Source: DAIODI01 sp046349255 (lineage in GTDB: Bacteria > Pseudomonadota > Alphaproteobacteria > Rhizobiales > Aestuariivirgaceae). Taken from it: a stretch of DNA of 64,000 nucleotides. A program made the position numbers and the translations under genes. The stretch spans positions 248,001 through 312,000 of the forward strand of contig JAXMCR010000004.1 in NCBI GenBank assembly GCA_046349255.1, read 5' to 3'. Shown here in pieces: positions 1 to 11,097 of this stretch (positions are counted from its first letter, which is position 1; each line of letters begins with the position of its first letter). The notes under the pieces are model-generated. The model was not told the origin of the DNA and made no database searches. It worked only from the letters and a program-made list of their open reading frames with translations.

Positions 1-115
1 GCCGGACACCCGGTCGCTGAACCTCGCCGTTGCGGCCGCCATGGTGACGGGCGAGGCGCTGCGGCAGGTCTCCGCCCGTGACCCTCTTCACCCGCGCCCA
101 AAGATCGGGCAATGA
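1..115 (+). CDS. trmL: C-terminal end of a SpoU/SPOUT-family tRNA methyltransferase (probably TrmL), partial
   Basis: Only the last 37 codons are present, read in frame from base 2 to a TGA at 113-115. They contain the conserved RSLNLAVAAAM stretch, which in SPOUT methyltransferases forms motif 3 of the knotted SAM-binding fold, followed by a short basic tail. TrmL methylates the 2'-O of the wobble nucleotide in certain leucine tRNAs and often lies directly upstream of hemF in alphaproteobacteria, as here (6 nt gap). The family is supported by the motif; the TrmL identity is inferred from context. Confidence 0.65.
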   Translation, partial: PDTRSLNLAVAAAMVTGEALRQVSARDPLHPRPKIGQ

Positions 116-121
116 ACGGCC

Positions 122-1021
122 ATGGACGACATCGACCTGCACGTGAAGCTCGCCACCGAGAAAGCCACCGCGAAAGCCTGGTTCGAATCCCTGCGCGACC
201 AGCTCTGCGCAGCGTTCGAGAAGCTCGAGGACGCCCCGCCCATGCCTGCGCTGGCCGATCGGCCGGCCGGGCGTTTCACCCGGAAGGCCTGGGAGCGCAC
301 TGACCACGACGGCGCGCCGGGCGGGGGTGGCGTCATGTCGATGATGGGCGGCCGCGTGTTCGAGAAGGTCGGCGTGCACGTCTCGACCGTCCACGGCACG
401 TTCAGCCCGGAGTTCCGCAAGCAGATCCCCGGCGCCGACGTCGACCCGCGCTTCCATGCGACGGGCATTTCGCTCATCGCCCATCCCTGGAACCCGAACG
501 CGCCGACGGCGCACATGAACACGCGCTTCGTCGTGACCTCGAAGTCGTGGTTCGGCGGCGGTGGCGATCTCACCCCCGTGCTCAATCGGCGGCGCACGCA
601 GGATGACCCGGACTCGATCGAATTCCACGCCGCCTATCGGCGCGCCTGCGAGGCGCACGCGGTGGCCGACTACAACCGCTTCAAGAAGTGGTGCGACGAG
701 TACTTCTTCCTGCCGCACCGGAACGAACCGCGCGGCATCGGCGGCATCTTCTACGACTACCACAACTCGGGCAGCTTCGCCGACGACCTCGCGTTCACGA
801 AGGATGTGGGCCGTGCCTTCCTCGAGGTCTATCCGAAGATCGTCGCCCGCAACATGACTACGCCATGGACCGAGGCCGACCGCGAGGAGCAGCTCGTCCG
901 GCGCGGCCGCTACGTCGAGTTCAACCTCCTCTACGACCGCGGGACCATCTTCGGGCTGAAGACCGGCGGCAACGTCGAGTCGATCCTGTCGTCCATGCCG
1001 CCCGCGGTCCGCTGGCCTTGA
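122..1021 (+). CDS. hemF: Oxygen-dependent coproporphyrinogen III oxidase HemF
   Basis: Converts coproporphyrinogen III to protoporphyrinogen IX by oxidative decarboxylation in cytoplasmic heme synthesis, using O2. The 299-residue length matches the family. Visible signatures are a glycine-rich segment after HDGAPGGGG (63-70), the conserved HPWNPNAPTAH block with H121 and H131, the WFGGGGDLTP motif (143-152), and the C-terminal KTGGNVESILSSMPP block. It begins six bases after the upstream methyltransferase stop, and its TGA overlaps the TTG start of the next gene (TTGA), so it probably heads or joins an operon with the transporters downstream. It needs oxygen, whereas the same window carries anaerobic nitrite respiration, so a separate oxygen-independent enzyme is probably encoded elsewhere. 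Confidence 0.96.
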   Translation: MDDIDLHVKLATEKATAKAWFESLRDQLCAAFEKLEDAPPMPALADRPAGRFTRKAWERTDHDGAPGGGGVMSMMGGRVFEKVGVHVSTVHGTFSPEFRKQIPGADVDPRFHATGISLIAHPWNPNAPTAHMNTRFVVTSKSWFGGGGDLTPVLNRRRTQDDPDSIEFHAAYRRACEAHAVADYNRFKKWCDEYFFLPHRNEPRGIGGIFYDYHNSGSFADDLAFTKDVGRAFLEVYPKIVARNMTTPWTEADREEQLVRRGRYVEFNLLYDRGTIFGLKTGGNVESILSSMPPAVRWP

Positions 1022-2175
1022 CGGCGGCGCGCTTCGAGCGGGCTGCAATCGGCAACCTCGTCGCTGCCATTGCGACGATCATCGTCTCCGACGTTGCGTT
1101 CGGGCTCACCTACCCGCTGCTCAACCTGCGGCTCGAGGAAGCGGGCACGGACGCGTTCCTGATCGGTCTCAACTCGGCGATGACGCCGCTCGGGATCGTG
1201 CTGTTCGGCCCGTTCGTGCCGGGCCTCGCGCGGCGCTTCGGCGAGAAGCAGATGGCGTTCGCAGCGCTCGTCACCATTGCCGCGTGCCTTGCATTGTTTC
1301 CGCTCTACCCGACGTACGGCGCCTGGATCGTCATCCGCTTCGTGCTCGGCATTGCAAACGTCACGCTCTACTCGCTCAGCGAGGCGTGGGTGATGCAGTT
1401 TGCGCCCGATAACGTTCGCGGCCGGGTCGCCGCGATCTACGCCTCCGTGCTGGCGCTTGCATTCTCGCTCGGGCCCTTCATGCTGCCGTTCACCGGCATC
1501 CACGGCTTCCTGCCGTTCGGGATCGCGATCGTGGTCGTGGCGATGAGCTTCGTGCCGCTCGCCTTGATCACGCTCCAGTCGGACGGGCACGACGACGGGG
1601 ACGGAAACGTGTTCGCGTTCGTGAAGAAGGCGCCGCTGCTCGTGTTCGCCGTCGGCACGATGACGCTGTTCGACGGGGTGATGCTCGCGTTCTTCCCGAT
1701 CTTCGGGTTGCGCAACGGGCTCGACGTCGGCACAGCCGCCTGGGCTCTCGGCGTGATGATCGCGGGCAACGTGTTCCTGCAGTACCCGATCGGCTGGCTC
1801 GCCGACCACTGGTCGCGCAAGGGCGTCATCTGGTGCGCCGCGATCGTCACGCCCGTGCTGGCGCTGCTGCTGCCCTACGCGGTCACGTCCTGGCTTATCT
1901 GGCCGCTCGCATTCTTCCTCGGCGGCGGGGCATACGCCGTCTACACCGTGGCGCTGGCCGTCCTCGGCGACAATTTCCGCGGCCAGGAGCTGATCGCGGG
2001 CTCGACCGTGTTCGGCGCCATGTGGGGCGTCGGCGGCATCATCGGGCCACCGATCGCAGGGCTCGCGCTCGACCGGTACGGGCCCGACGGCATCAGCTGG
2101 GTGCTTGCCGCGTTCTACGTGATCCTCATCGTCGGGCTGCTGGTGACGCGCGGATCACTGGTCAGGACAGCCTGA
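1018..2175 (+). CDS. MFS transporter (first of a tandem pair)
   Basis: A 385-residue major facilitator protein with about 12 hydrophobic segments. The TTG start at 1018 overlaps the hemF stop as TTGA; frame and coupling favour it over the much longer upstream open frame, which is an antisense-like extension inside hemF. Between the sixth and seventh helices there is a hydrophilic loop rich in Asp and Gly (DGHDDGDG). The signature PIGWLADHWSRKG near the start of the second half is the usual MFS loop. It resembles the next gene in layout and sequence (LSEAWVM/LSEAWVV, PIGWLAD), so the two are probably a duplication. The YcaD-like drug and sugar efflux families are the nearest comparison; the substrate cannot be read from the sequence. 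Confidence 0.88.
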   Translation: MTAARFERAAIGNLVAAIATIIVSDVAFGLTYPLLNLRLEEAGTDAFLIGLNSAMTPLGIVLFGPFVPGLARRFGEKQMAFAALVTIAACLALFPLYPTYGAWIVIRFVLGIANVTLYSLSEAWVMQFAPDNVRGRVAAIYASVLALAFSLGPFMLPFTGIHGFLPFGIAIVVVAMSFVPLALITLQSDGHDDGDGNVFAFVKKAPLLVFAVGTMTLFDGVMLAFFPIFGLRNGLDVGTAAWALGVMIAGNVFLQYPIGWLADHWSRKGVIWCAAIVTPVLALLLPYAVTSWLIWPLAFFLGGGAYAVYTVALAVLGDNFRGQELIAGSTVFGAMWGVGGIIGPPIAGLALDRYGPDGISWVLAAFYVILIVGLLVTRGSLVRTA

Positions 2176-2260
2176 GGCGCAGGCCTGACCTGTCTCGGCC
2201 CACGTGCCGGATGTCGTTTCCGGCCAAGCCGGTGAACGCCGTTCCGGCTAACCACGCAGG

Positions 2261-3463
2261 ATGAATCAGACGACCAACGAACGCCACGCGGGCGCACCTG
2301 CTGCCCCGGCCGGAGAAGGCCGTCCCGACTGGCGCAATCTCTCGGCGGCCATCGCCGCGATCACCGTGTTCGGGTTCGCGCTCGGGCTGATGTTCCCGCT
2401 GCTGTCGCTGCTCCTCGAACGGCGCGGCTACGCGGACGACGTGATCGGCCTCAACGCCGCCATGTCGCCGGTCGGCATCCTGCTGTTCTCGCCCATGATC
2501 CCGTTCGTCTCGCGCCGCTTCGGGCACAAGCGTGCCGCGCTCGGGGCGGCTGGCATCACCGCGCTGCTGATCCTCTCCTACAAGATCTTCTGGTCGCTCG
2601 AGGCGTGGTTCGTGCTGCGGCTGCTGCAGGGGATGGCGGTGTCCACGCTCTTCGTGCTGAGCGAGGCGTGGGTGGTGAAGTTCTCGGAAGGCCCGAACCG
2701 CGGCAAGATCGTCGCGCTCTACGCGAGTGTCCTCTCGGTGAGCTTCGGCTGCGGGCCGCTCATCATCAGCATCATCGGCGTCGAGGGCTGGGCGCCGTTC
2801 GTGACCGGCGCCGTCGTGCTGATCCTCGCGATGATCCCGATCGCGCTCGTCCGGGACACGATCGACGACGACGCGGAGCCCGAACCCGCGCACTCGTTCC
2901 GCACCTTCGCGCCCAAGGCGCCGGTGTTGCTGTTTGCGATCCTTTCGTTCGCGGTGTTCGACGCGGCGACCCTGTCGCTGCTCCCGGTTTACGGCGTGCG
3001 CGTCGGACTCGAGCTTCCCGTGGCGTCGATGGCGCTCACCGCGCTCGTCGTCGGCAACGCGGTGCTCCAGATGCCGATCGGCTGGCTCGCCGACCGGTTT
3101 CGCAAGCGGCTGGTCATGCTGTGGCTGGCGCTCGTCTGCGCAGGGCTGCTCCTGCTCCTGCCCCTGGTGATGGGGACGTTCCTGATGTGGCCGCTGCTGC
3201 CGGTGATCGGTGCTGCCGGCGCCGGAATCTACACCGTGGGCCTCGCCGAACTCGGCGAACGCTTCCAGGGCGAGGAACTGGTCGCCGGAACCGCCGCCTT
3301 CTCGACCGTGTGGGGCCTCGGCGCGCTCGTCGGGTCGGCGATCGGCGGGATTGCCATGTACGTCTTCGGCCCGCATGGACTGCCGGTCGTGCTCGCGGCA
3401 TTCTTCTCGGTGTTCATCGTGATGATGATCGGGCGGGAGCGGCAGCGGCTGAGGGCGCTATGA
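2261..3463 (+). CDS. MFS transporter (second of a tandem pair)
   Basis: A 400-residue major facilitator protein with a polar N-terminal tail of about 20 residues, then about 12 membrane segments and an acidic central loop (DTIDDDAEPEPAH). It shares LSEAWVVKFSE, the PIGWLADRFRKR loop and a GEELVAGTAAFSTVWGLG segment with the preceding gene, which marks the pair as paralogues. The 85-nt gap after the first transporter contains a short CCGGC-caa-GCCGG inverted repeat. Its stop overlaps the start of the next gene as ATGA, so translation is probably coupled. Export or uptake of a small molecule at the inner membrane is the safe reading; the substrate is unknown. Confidence 0.88.
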   Translation: MNQTTNERHAGAPAAPAGEGRPDWRNLSAAIAAITVFGFALGLMFPLLSLLLERRGYADDVIGLNAAMSPVGILLFSPMIPFVSRRFGHKRAALGAAGITALLILSYKIFWSLEAWFVLRLLQGMAVSTLFVLSEAWVVKFSEGPNRGKIVALYASVLSVSFGCGPLIISIIGVEGWAPFVTGAVVLILAMIPIALVRDTIDDDAEPEPAHSFRTFAPKAPVLLFAILSFAVFDAATLSLLPVYGVRVGLELPVASMALTALVVGNAVLQMPIGWLADRFRKRLVMLWLALVCAGLLLLLPLVMGTFLMWPLLPVIGAAGAGIYTVGLAELGERFQGEELVAGTAAFSTVWGLGALVGSAIGGIAMYVFGPHGLPVVLAAFFSVFIVMMIGRERQRLRAL

Positions 3464-4395
3464 CGTCGGCGAAACCGCAGAGCTACGGCACCGGCGTCGC
3501 CCTGGCGATCGCCGGCGCGTCGTGCTGGAGCCTTGCGGGCGGCCTCGTGCGCATGACGCAGGGGATCGACGCCTGGCAGATCACCTTCTACCGATCGATC
3601 ACCGTGATCGTGCTCACCGGCGCATGGCTCCTCGCCAAAAACCGCGGCGATCTCGGACGCGTCATCGCCGCCGGCGGCTGGATGGCCGTGTTCGCCGGCA
3701 TCGCCATCGGCACGGCGGGGCTCCTGTTCGTCGTCGCGCTGTTCTACACGACGGTGGCGCAGGTGATCTTCATGACCGGGATCGCTCCGTTCTCCGCCGC
3801 GCTGCTCGGCCGCGTGTTCCTGGGCGAACGCACGTCCGGGGCGACGTGGATCGCCATGCTCATCGCGCTGTTCGGCCTCGTCGTGATGCTGTTTTCGGAG
3901 CCCGGTTCGGTGAGCATCAGGGGAACGCTGCTGGCGCTGTGTTCGGCCACCTGCTTCTCGATCTATTCCGTGCTGCTGCGGACACGCCCGAACGTCGACA
4001 TGACGGTTTCGGTCGCCTGGAACGCCCTGTTCCTTGTCGTGCTCACGGGCGCCGTGCTGCTCGTACCCTCGCCGCTCCGGGACGGGTTCGGGCCGGAGTC
4101 GTTCGCCATCGGCTGGCGCAACTATCTCTGGGTGTTCATCATGGGGGCGGTGCAGCTCACGCTCGGCCTCATCCTGTTCACGACGGCCGCCCGCAGCGTG
4201 CCGTCGGCGCAGCTTGCGCTCTTCGCCCTGGTCGAGCCGACATTCGCGCCCCTATGGGCATGGCTTGCCGTCGGCGAGGTCGCACCCGTCTCGACCTACA
4301 TCGGCGGCGGCATCATCATGGCGGCGATCGTGTTCCTGATCGTCGCGAACCAGTCGAGCCTCGCCCGCCCCTCCAGCAAGGAAGAACCGGCATGA
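3460..4395 (+). CDS. EamA (DMT superfamily) permease
   Basis: A 311-residue inner-membrane protein with ten predicted hydrophobic segments in two EamA repeats. The first repeat carries GLVRMTQGIDAWQITFYRS near residue 25, and the second ends with the typical VEPTFAPLWAWLAVGE segment. The ATG at 3460 overlaps the previous stop (ATGA), and its own TGA overlaps the next ATG at 4392. The gene is therefore the middle member of a tightly packed operon of two MFS carriers, EamA and an oxidoreductase. EamA proteins export metabolites or amino acid derivatives; the substrate here is not evident. Confidence 0.9.
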   Translation: MTSAKPQSYGTGVALAIAGASCWSLAGGLVRMTQGIDAWQITFYRSITVIVLTGAWLLAKNRGDLGRVIAAGGWMAVFAGIAIGTAGLLFVVALFYTTVAQVIFMTGIAPFSAALLGRVFLGERTSGATWIAMLIALFGLVVMLFSEPGSVSIRGTLLALCSATCFSIYSVLLRTRPNVDMTVSVAWNALFLVVLTGAVLLVPSPLRDGFGPESFAIGWRNYLWVFIMGAVQLTLGLILFTTAARSVPSAQLALFALVEPTFAPLWAWLAVGEVAPVSTYIGGGIIMAAIVFLIVANQSSLARPSSKEEPA

Positions 4396-5408
4396 GCATC
4401 CCCCGCCAGAAGACCGCCCGCGTCGTCCGTCTCGTCCGCCGCCCGCACGGGGAGGTCCAGGCGCGCGATTTCTCGATCGCCGACGAGCCGGTGCCGGAGG
4501 TTGGCGACGGGCAGATCCAGGTGAAGGTCGACTACGTCTCGCTCGACCCCGCCATGCGCGGCTGGATGAACGAAGGGAAGTCCTACGTCCCCCCGGTCGG
4601 TCTCGGCGAGGTGATGCGGGCGATCGCCGTCGGGCACGTCGAAGCCTCGCGCAACCCGAAGTTCAAGGAGGGCGACGCGGTCGTCGGCCGCTTCGGGGTG
4701 CAGACGCACGCCGTCTCGGGCGATGCCGACATCTACAAGGTCGACGAGAGTGCGGCGCCTCTCTACCGCTACGTCGGCGGGCTCGGCATGCCGGGCCTCA
4801 CCGCCTACTTCGGGCTGAAGTACGTGGCGCAGGCGAAGGCGGGCGACACGGTGGTGGTCTCGGCGGCAAGCGGCGCGGTGGGGCAGGTGGTCGGCCAGAT
4901 CGCGAAGCTCGAAGGCTGCCGCGCCGTCGGCATCGCGGGCGGGCCTGAGAAGTGCAAGCTCGTGACGGACGCGTTCGGCTTCGATGCGGCGGTGGACCAC
5001 AAGCGTCCCGACCTCGAGGGGCAGCTCAAGGCCGCCTGCCCGAAAGGGATCGACGTCGACTTCGAAAACGTCGGTGGCGAGATCTTCGACACGGTGCTCG
5101 GCCAGATGAACCGGTTCGGTCGCGTGGCGCTGTGCGGGCTCATCTCCATGTACAACGCCACCGAGCTTCCGCCCGGCCCGAAGAACATCCGCTCCGTCCT
5201 CACCATGCGGCTGAAGGTGCAGGGCTTCATCGTGTTCGACTTCCTCGACAGGTACCCGGAGGCGCTGGCGCAGCTTGCGCAGTGGGCGAAGGAGGGGAAG
5301 CTGAAGTTCCGCGAGGACGTGCGCGAGGGCGGCGTCGATGCGTTTCCGGAGTCGCTGAAGCAGCTCTACACCGGCGGTAACACGGGCAAGCTGGTGCTGA
5401 AGCTCTGA
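4392..5408 (+). CDS. NADP-dependent MDR-family oxidoreductase (alkenal/curcumin reductase-like)
   Basis: A 338-residue zinc-free medium-chain reductase. The YVSLDPAMRGWM segment near residue 55 and the nucleotide-binding SAASGAVGQVVGQIAK motif around residue 160 are typical of leukotriene B4 12-hydroxydehydrogenase, prostaglandin reductase and CurA-type enzymes. These reduce activated carbon-carbon double bonds in alpha,beta-unsaturated carbonyls with NADPH. FENVGGEIFD and the C-terminal YTGGNTGKLVLKL tail also fit. The start ATG overlaps the stop of the EamA gene, so it is the last gene of the hemF operon. A detoxification role paired with exporters is plausible but inferred. Confidence 0.92.
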   Translation: MSIPRQKTARVVRLVRRPHGEVQARDFSIADEPVPEVGDGQIQVKVDYVSLDPAMRGWMNEGKSYVPPVGLGEVMRAIAVGHVEASRNPKFKEGDAVVGRFGVQTHAVSGDADIYKVDESAAPLYRYVGGLGMPGLTAYFGLKYVAQAKAGDTVVVSAASGAVGQVVGQIAKLEGCRAVGIAGGPEKCKLVTDAFGFDAAVDHKRPDLEGQLKAACPKGIDVDFENVGGEIFDTVLGQMNRFGRVALCGLISMYNATELPPGPKNIRSVLTMRLKVQGFIVFDFLDRYPEALAQLAQWAKEGKLKFREDVREGGVDAFPESLKQLYTGGNTGKLVLKL

Positions 5409-5418
5409 CGGCCGCTCC

Positions 5419-6141
5419 CTAGAGCTTCGTCGTCCGGCGGAAATTCCCGAACACGGTGTGGGTGACGTTCGCCACGTCCTCATGGCGCGACGCCATGTCG
5501 GCGACGACCCGGTCGTGCGCGCCTTCCCCGAGTTCCCGTTCGAGGCCGTCGATCCAGTTGGCGTGGTCCACCCAGCGCCTTACGCCCTCGAGCGTCCACT
5601 CGAAGTGGAACTGGACGCCGAGCGCATGGTCGCCGACCGCGATCGCCTGCACCGGCGTCGTCGATGACGCGCCGAGCACGCGGGCGCCTTCCGGCACGCG
5701 GTGCACGTCGGCGAAATGCCACTGCATCACCGGGTGCGTGCCCTCGAGCCCCTCGAAGAAGGGATGCAGGGATGCATCATCCGCGAGCGTCACCTCGTTG
5801 AGGCCGATCTCGGGCTTCTTTGCGTAGCCCACCTCGCCGCCGAGCGCAGTCGCCAGCAGCTGGTGGCCGAAGCAGATACCGATGTAGGGCTTTGCCTTCA
5901 CGGCGACCCAGTCGCGGATCGCAGCCTTCTCGCCGACGAGCCAGGGATGCTCGTCCTCCTCCCACACCTGCTGCGGGCCGCCGAGCGCCAGCATCATGTC
6001 GTAGGAGGCGAGGTCAGGCAGCACGCCGCCCTCGTGCAGGTCGACGTGATGGAGGTCGTAGCCGAGATCCTTCAGGTGCGCGCCGATCGCGCCGGCGTTG
6101 TCGCCGACGGTGTGTCTGAGGACGATGGCTTTGCGCGGCAT
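5419..6141 (-). CDS. Class I glutamine amidotransferase-like protein
   Basis: A 240-residue stand-alone GATase1 domain resembling the GMP synthase amidotransferase half. The nucleophile elbow YIGICFGHQLL places the catalytic cysteine at 90. The QFHFEWT motif supplies H179 and E181, so the Cys-His-Glu triad is complete. Such proteins hydrolyse glutamine, or have moved to gamma-glutamyl peptide or thioester hydrolysis; no synthetase domain is fused or adjacent. It lies 14 nt downstream of the RNase T2 gene on the same strand and is probably the last gene of the csp-RNase T2 operon. It converges on the MDR gene with a 10-base gap. Confidence 0.9.
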   Translation of the reverse strand: MPRKAIVLRHTVGDNAGAIGAHLKDLGYDLHHVDLHEGGVLPDLASYDMMLALGGPQQVWEEDEHPWLVGEKAAIRDWVAVKAKPYIGICFGHQLLATALGGEVGYAKKPEIGLNEVTLADDASLHPFFEGLEGTHPVMQWHFADVHRVPEGARVLGASSTTPVQAIAVGDHALGVQFHFEWTLEGVRRWVDHANWIDGLERELGEGAHDRVVADMASRHEDVANVTHTVFGNFRRTTKL

Positions 6142-6155
6142 CGGACGGCTCCGGA

Positions 6156-6818
6156 TCAGGGCGGTGCAGGGAGCGCGATCGCCCGGCTGCGGCAGTTACC
6201 CGAAAGCTGGTCGGCCGGGCAACGCATTTCGCGCCCGGCGCGGTCAAAGCAGATACGCAATTCCGTCAGGCGCGGCGGGCCGCCGCCCGCGCCGCGGCAG
6301 CGCACCACCAGCATGTCGCGGGTGAGGCCGGGATTGCTCTGCGCGAAGTCGGCGGCGAGCGCGTCCGGCGAGGTCGCGAGCGGCTCCTGCGTGCGCCGGT
6401 AGGCCTCGGGCACCGTGATCCCTTCGGCGAGCCGGCGCAGCAGGTCGAAGTAGCCGCGCTGGCCGAGCCCGCTGCACACGCCGTGCTTCTTCCACTCGTG
6501 GATGGCGAGCCCCTTCGAGGGGATCAGGTCCTTCACCGAGGCGATCACCTCGTCGGAGAGCCACCGCTCGCTGCTGTTGCAGTAATCGGCCGAGCCGCGC
6601 CCCCGCATCGGCCAGAGGCCGTGGACGATGAAGCCGTAGTCGCGCCGGGTGTCGCATTGCGCCCGGTCGTTCTCGCCTTCGGTGGCGCAGTAGGTGGGGG
6701 ACCAGGAGAGCGAGAGGATATAGTAATCGAAGGCGCCCGCGGGGCCCGCCGCCGAGACCGGCAATGGCTGGATCACGAGTGCGGCGGCGCCGGCGACCGC
6801 GAACAGGAGCCGGCGCAT
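6156..6818 (-). CDS. RNase T2-family secreted ribonuclease
   Basis: A 220-residue protein with an N-terminal signal peptide ending near SAA-GPAG (residue 24). Both conserved active-site segments of RNase T2 are visible: CAS I as FIVHGLWP with H66, and CAS II as HEWKKHGVC with H107, E108 and H112. The early cysteines fit the disulfides of the family. RNase T2 enzymes cleave single-stranded RNA through 2',3'-cyclic phosphates in the periplasm or outside the cell, usually for nutrient scavenging. The gene starts seven bases after the stop of a cold-shock gene and precedes the amidotransferase, so it is probably co-transcribed with both. Confidence 0.95.
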   Translation of the reverse strand: MRRLLFAVAGAAALVIQPLPVSAAGPAGAFDYYILSLSWSPTYCATEGENDRAQCDTRRDYGFIVHGLWPMRGRGSADYCNSSERWLSDEVIASVKDLIPSKGLAIHEWKKHGVCSGLGQRGYFDLLRRLAEGITVPEAYRRTQEPLATSPDALAADFAQSNPGLTRDMLVVRCRGAGGGPPRLTELRICFDRAGREMRCPADQLSGNCRSRAIALPAPP

Positions 6819-6825
6819 CGCAGCG

Positions 6826-7056
6826 TCAGACGAGCTGGAGTTCGACCGCCTGCGGGCCGCGGCCGCGCTTGTCGGGCTGGACGTCGAAGCTCACCTTCAT
6901 TCCCTCGGACAGTTCCGGAATGCCGGAGCGCTGAACTGCCGTGACATGGACGAACACGTCCTTGCCGCCACCTTCCGGAGAAATGAAACCGTAACCCTTC
7001 TCCTGGTTGAAGAACTTCACAGTGCCGGTCTGCCGCATCGAGGTAGACGCTCCCAT
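6826..7056 (-). CDS. Cold-shock domain protein (CspA family)
   Basis: A single cold-shock domain of 76 residues. It has the RNA-binding motifs KGYGFI (RNP1) and DVFVHV (RNP2) and the usual GTVKFFN start of the beta barrel. The ATG at 7056 adds seven residues before MRQTG; an internal ATG at 7038 is an equally plausible start and would give 70 residues, the same size as the second csp gene in this window. Such proteins bind single-stranded nucleic acid and melt RNA structure. It leads a minus-strand operon with an RNase T2 gene seven bases downstream, an unusual partner for an RNA chaperone. Confidence 0.93.
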   Translation of the reverse strand: MGASTSMRQTGTVKFFNQEKGYGFISPEGGGKDVFVHVTAVQRSGIPELSEGMKVSFDVQPDKRGRGPQAVELQLV

Positions 7057-7263
7057 TGTTCCCCGCTCGCCCCTGCTATTGGATGTTGTTCGAGGGGCTG
7101 AACCCGCTTTTTATTGATCACTCGCGTGGGGGGCGCAAGGCGATTTTCGATATTTCAGGCCAACCGACGGCAACGTTTGTTGAATCTCCACATGGCCTTC
7201 GGATATGGTCCGGACGGGACAGCAGCGGGTCGTATCGCCCTTCTTCCGGTGTGGAGTTCGTAC

Positions 7264-7920
7264 ATGGGCCAGTTCTGGTTTGGCCGCGCCGTCGCGCTCG
7301 CGATGGCGCTGGCGTGCTGCGTTGGGCCTGTCGATGCGAAGCCCGTCGTCAAGACGAAGTACACCTACTACACGATCTCCGGTTTCGACGCCCGCTCCCT
7401 GCACGAAGCGATGGTGCGTTACGGGCCACACGTCAACGGCGAGAACGCCTACGCGGCAACCGAAGTGAGCGGCGGACAGGACGGGCTCCTCGACCAGTCG
7501 GCGAACCAGTGCAAGATCCGCAACTACGTCGTCCAGCTCGAGTTCAAGATCCGCCTGCCGAAACTCAAGCCGGGTGTCACGCTGAAGCCCGACGTCCAGC
7601 GCCGCTGGAAGACGTTCGAGGCGTTCGTGCGCCAGCACGAGGAGACGCACCGGCGCATCTGGATCGAGTGCGCCTCGAAGCTCGAGCAGCAGATCAAGTC
7701 GCTCAGGATGCGTGACTGCGAGCGCATGCGCAGCGTCGCGCAGGCGACGATGGACAAGGCTTGGGCCGCCTGCTCGAAGCGGCACGACGCCTTCGACGCG
7801 CAGCAGCGCTCGCCGCTGATGAAGCAGCCCTTCATCCAGTCCGTCGCCGTCACCGGCGGCAAGACGCGCACCGTGACGCTGAAGGCGCCGCGCGCCAACT
7901 TCACCAACGCGAGCCCCTGA
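7264..7920 (+). CDS. DUF922 secreted putative zinc-dependent protease
   Basis: A 218-residue exported protein. The start chosen at 7264 gives a clean signal peptide (FGRAVALAMALACCVGPVDA); the longer open frame from 7114 would put this hydrophobic stretch 50 residues inside. The YYTISGFDARSLHEAM segment and the HEETH motif near residue 122 match DUF922, a family annotated as putative zinc-dependent proteases from this HExxH-like signature. Four later cysteines may form disulfides. Its stop overlaps the start of the MBL-fold gene by one base (TGATG). The 207-nt gap upstream, shared with the divergent csp gene, holds the promoters. Confidence 0.82.
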   Translation: MGQFWFGRAVALAMALACCVGPVDAKPVVKTKYTYYTISGFDARSLHEAMVRYGPHVNGENAYAATEVSGGQDGLLDQSANQCKIRNYVVQLEFKIRLPKLKPGVTLKPDVQRRWKTFEAFVRQHEETHRRIWIECASKLEQQIKSLRMRDCERMRSVAQATMDKAWAACSKRHDAFDAQQRSPLMKQPFIQSVAVTGGKTRTVTLKAPRANFTNASP

Positions 7921-8567
7921 TGGATACCGCCACCCAGCCGGTCAAGGCGGCGATCGTTCCGGTCACGCCGTTCCAGCAGAACTGCTCGATCCTGTGGTGC
8001 ACGGCCACCAACAAGGCGGCGGTGGTCGATCCCGGCGGCGATGTCGACCGCATCCTCGAGGCGCTGAAGCAGACCGGCGTCGAGCTCGAGAAGATCATCC
8101 TCACGCACGGCCACATCGATCATGCGGGCGGCGCGGCGGAGCTCGCCGAGAAGACCGGCGTGCCGATCGTCGGCCCGCACCGCGACGATGACTGGCTGCT
8201 CGCACGCCTCCCCGAGAGCGGGGCGCAGTACGGCATTCCGGCGCGCGCCGTCACGCCCGACCAGTGGCTTGCCGAGGGCGACACGGTGACGGTCGGCAAC
8301 ATCCCGTTCGAGGTGTTCCACTGCCCGGGTCACACGCCGGGCCACGTCGTGTTCGTCAACCGCGACCTCAAGTTCGCCGTCGTCGGCGACGTCCTGTTCC
8401 GCGGCTCGGTCGGCCGCACCGACTTCCCGCGCGGCAGCCACGAGGACCTGATCCGGTCGATCAAGACGAAGCTCCTGCCGCTCGGCGACGACATCACCTT
8501 CCTCTGCGGCCACGGCCCCGCCTCGACCATCGGCAACGAACGCCGGACGAACCCGTTTCTGACGTAA
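7920..8567 (+). CDS. MBL-fold metallohydrolase (glyoxalase II-like)
   Basis: A 215-residue metallo-beta-lactamase-fold hydrolase. The metal-binding THGHIDH motif gives H63, H65, D67 and H68, and later ligands come from the HCPGHTPGH and VGDVLF segments and the C-terminal CGHGP. The pattern is that of the YcbL/GloB-like short hydrolases that cleave thioesters such as S-lactoylglutathione. It lacks the C-terminal substrate domain of true GloB. The ATG shares one base with the DUF922 stop, so the two genes are probably translated together. Confidence 0.92.
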   Translation: MDTATQPVKAAIVPVTPFQQNCSILWCTATNKAAVVDPGGDVDRILEALKQTGVELEKIILTHGHIDHAGGAAELAEKTGVPIVGPHRDDDWLLARLPESGAQYGIPARAVTPDQWLAEGDTVTVGNIPFEVFHCPGHTPGHVVFVNRDLKFAVVGDVLFRGSVGRTDFPRGSHEDLIRSIKTKLLPLGDDITFLCGHGPASTIGNERRTNPFLT

Positions 8568-8610
8568 AGCCCTTCCGACTCCCCGCCCGGTCTCCTATAT
8601 CTGGCGGACC

Positions 8611-10977
<2,367 letters not shown>

Positions 10978-11097
10978 AGGCTCACCGTTCGTTAACGCTA
11001 ACGCCGTATGAAACGGGATGGTCCGCCAGCACCCTGCCGGAGAACCGCCGGGTTTTCGCCATTTCGGTATGGCGAATGGTGCCTTGTGGAGATCGAG

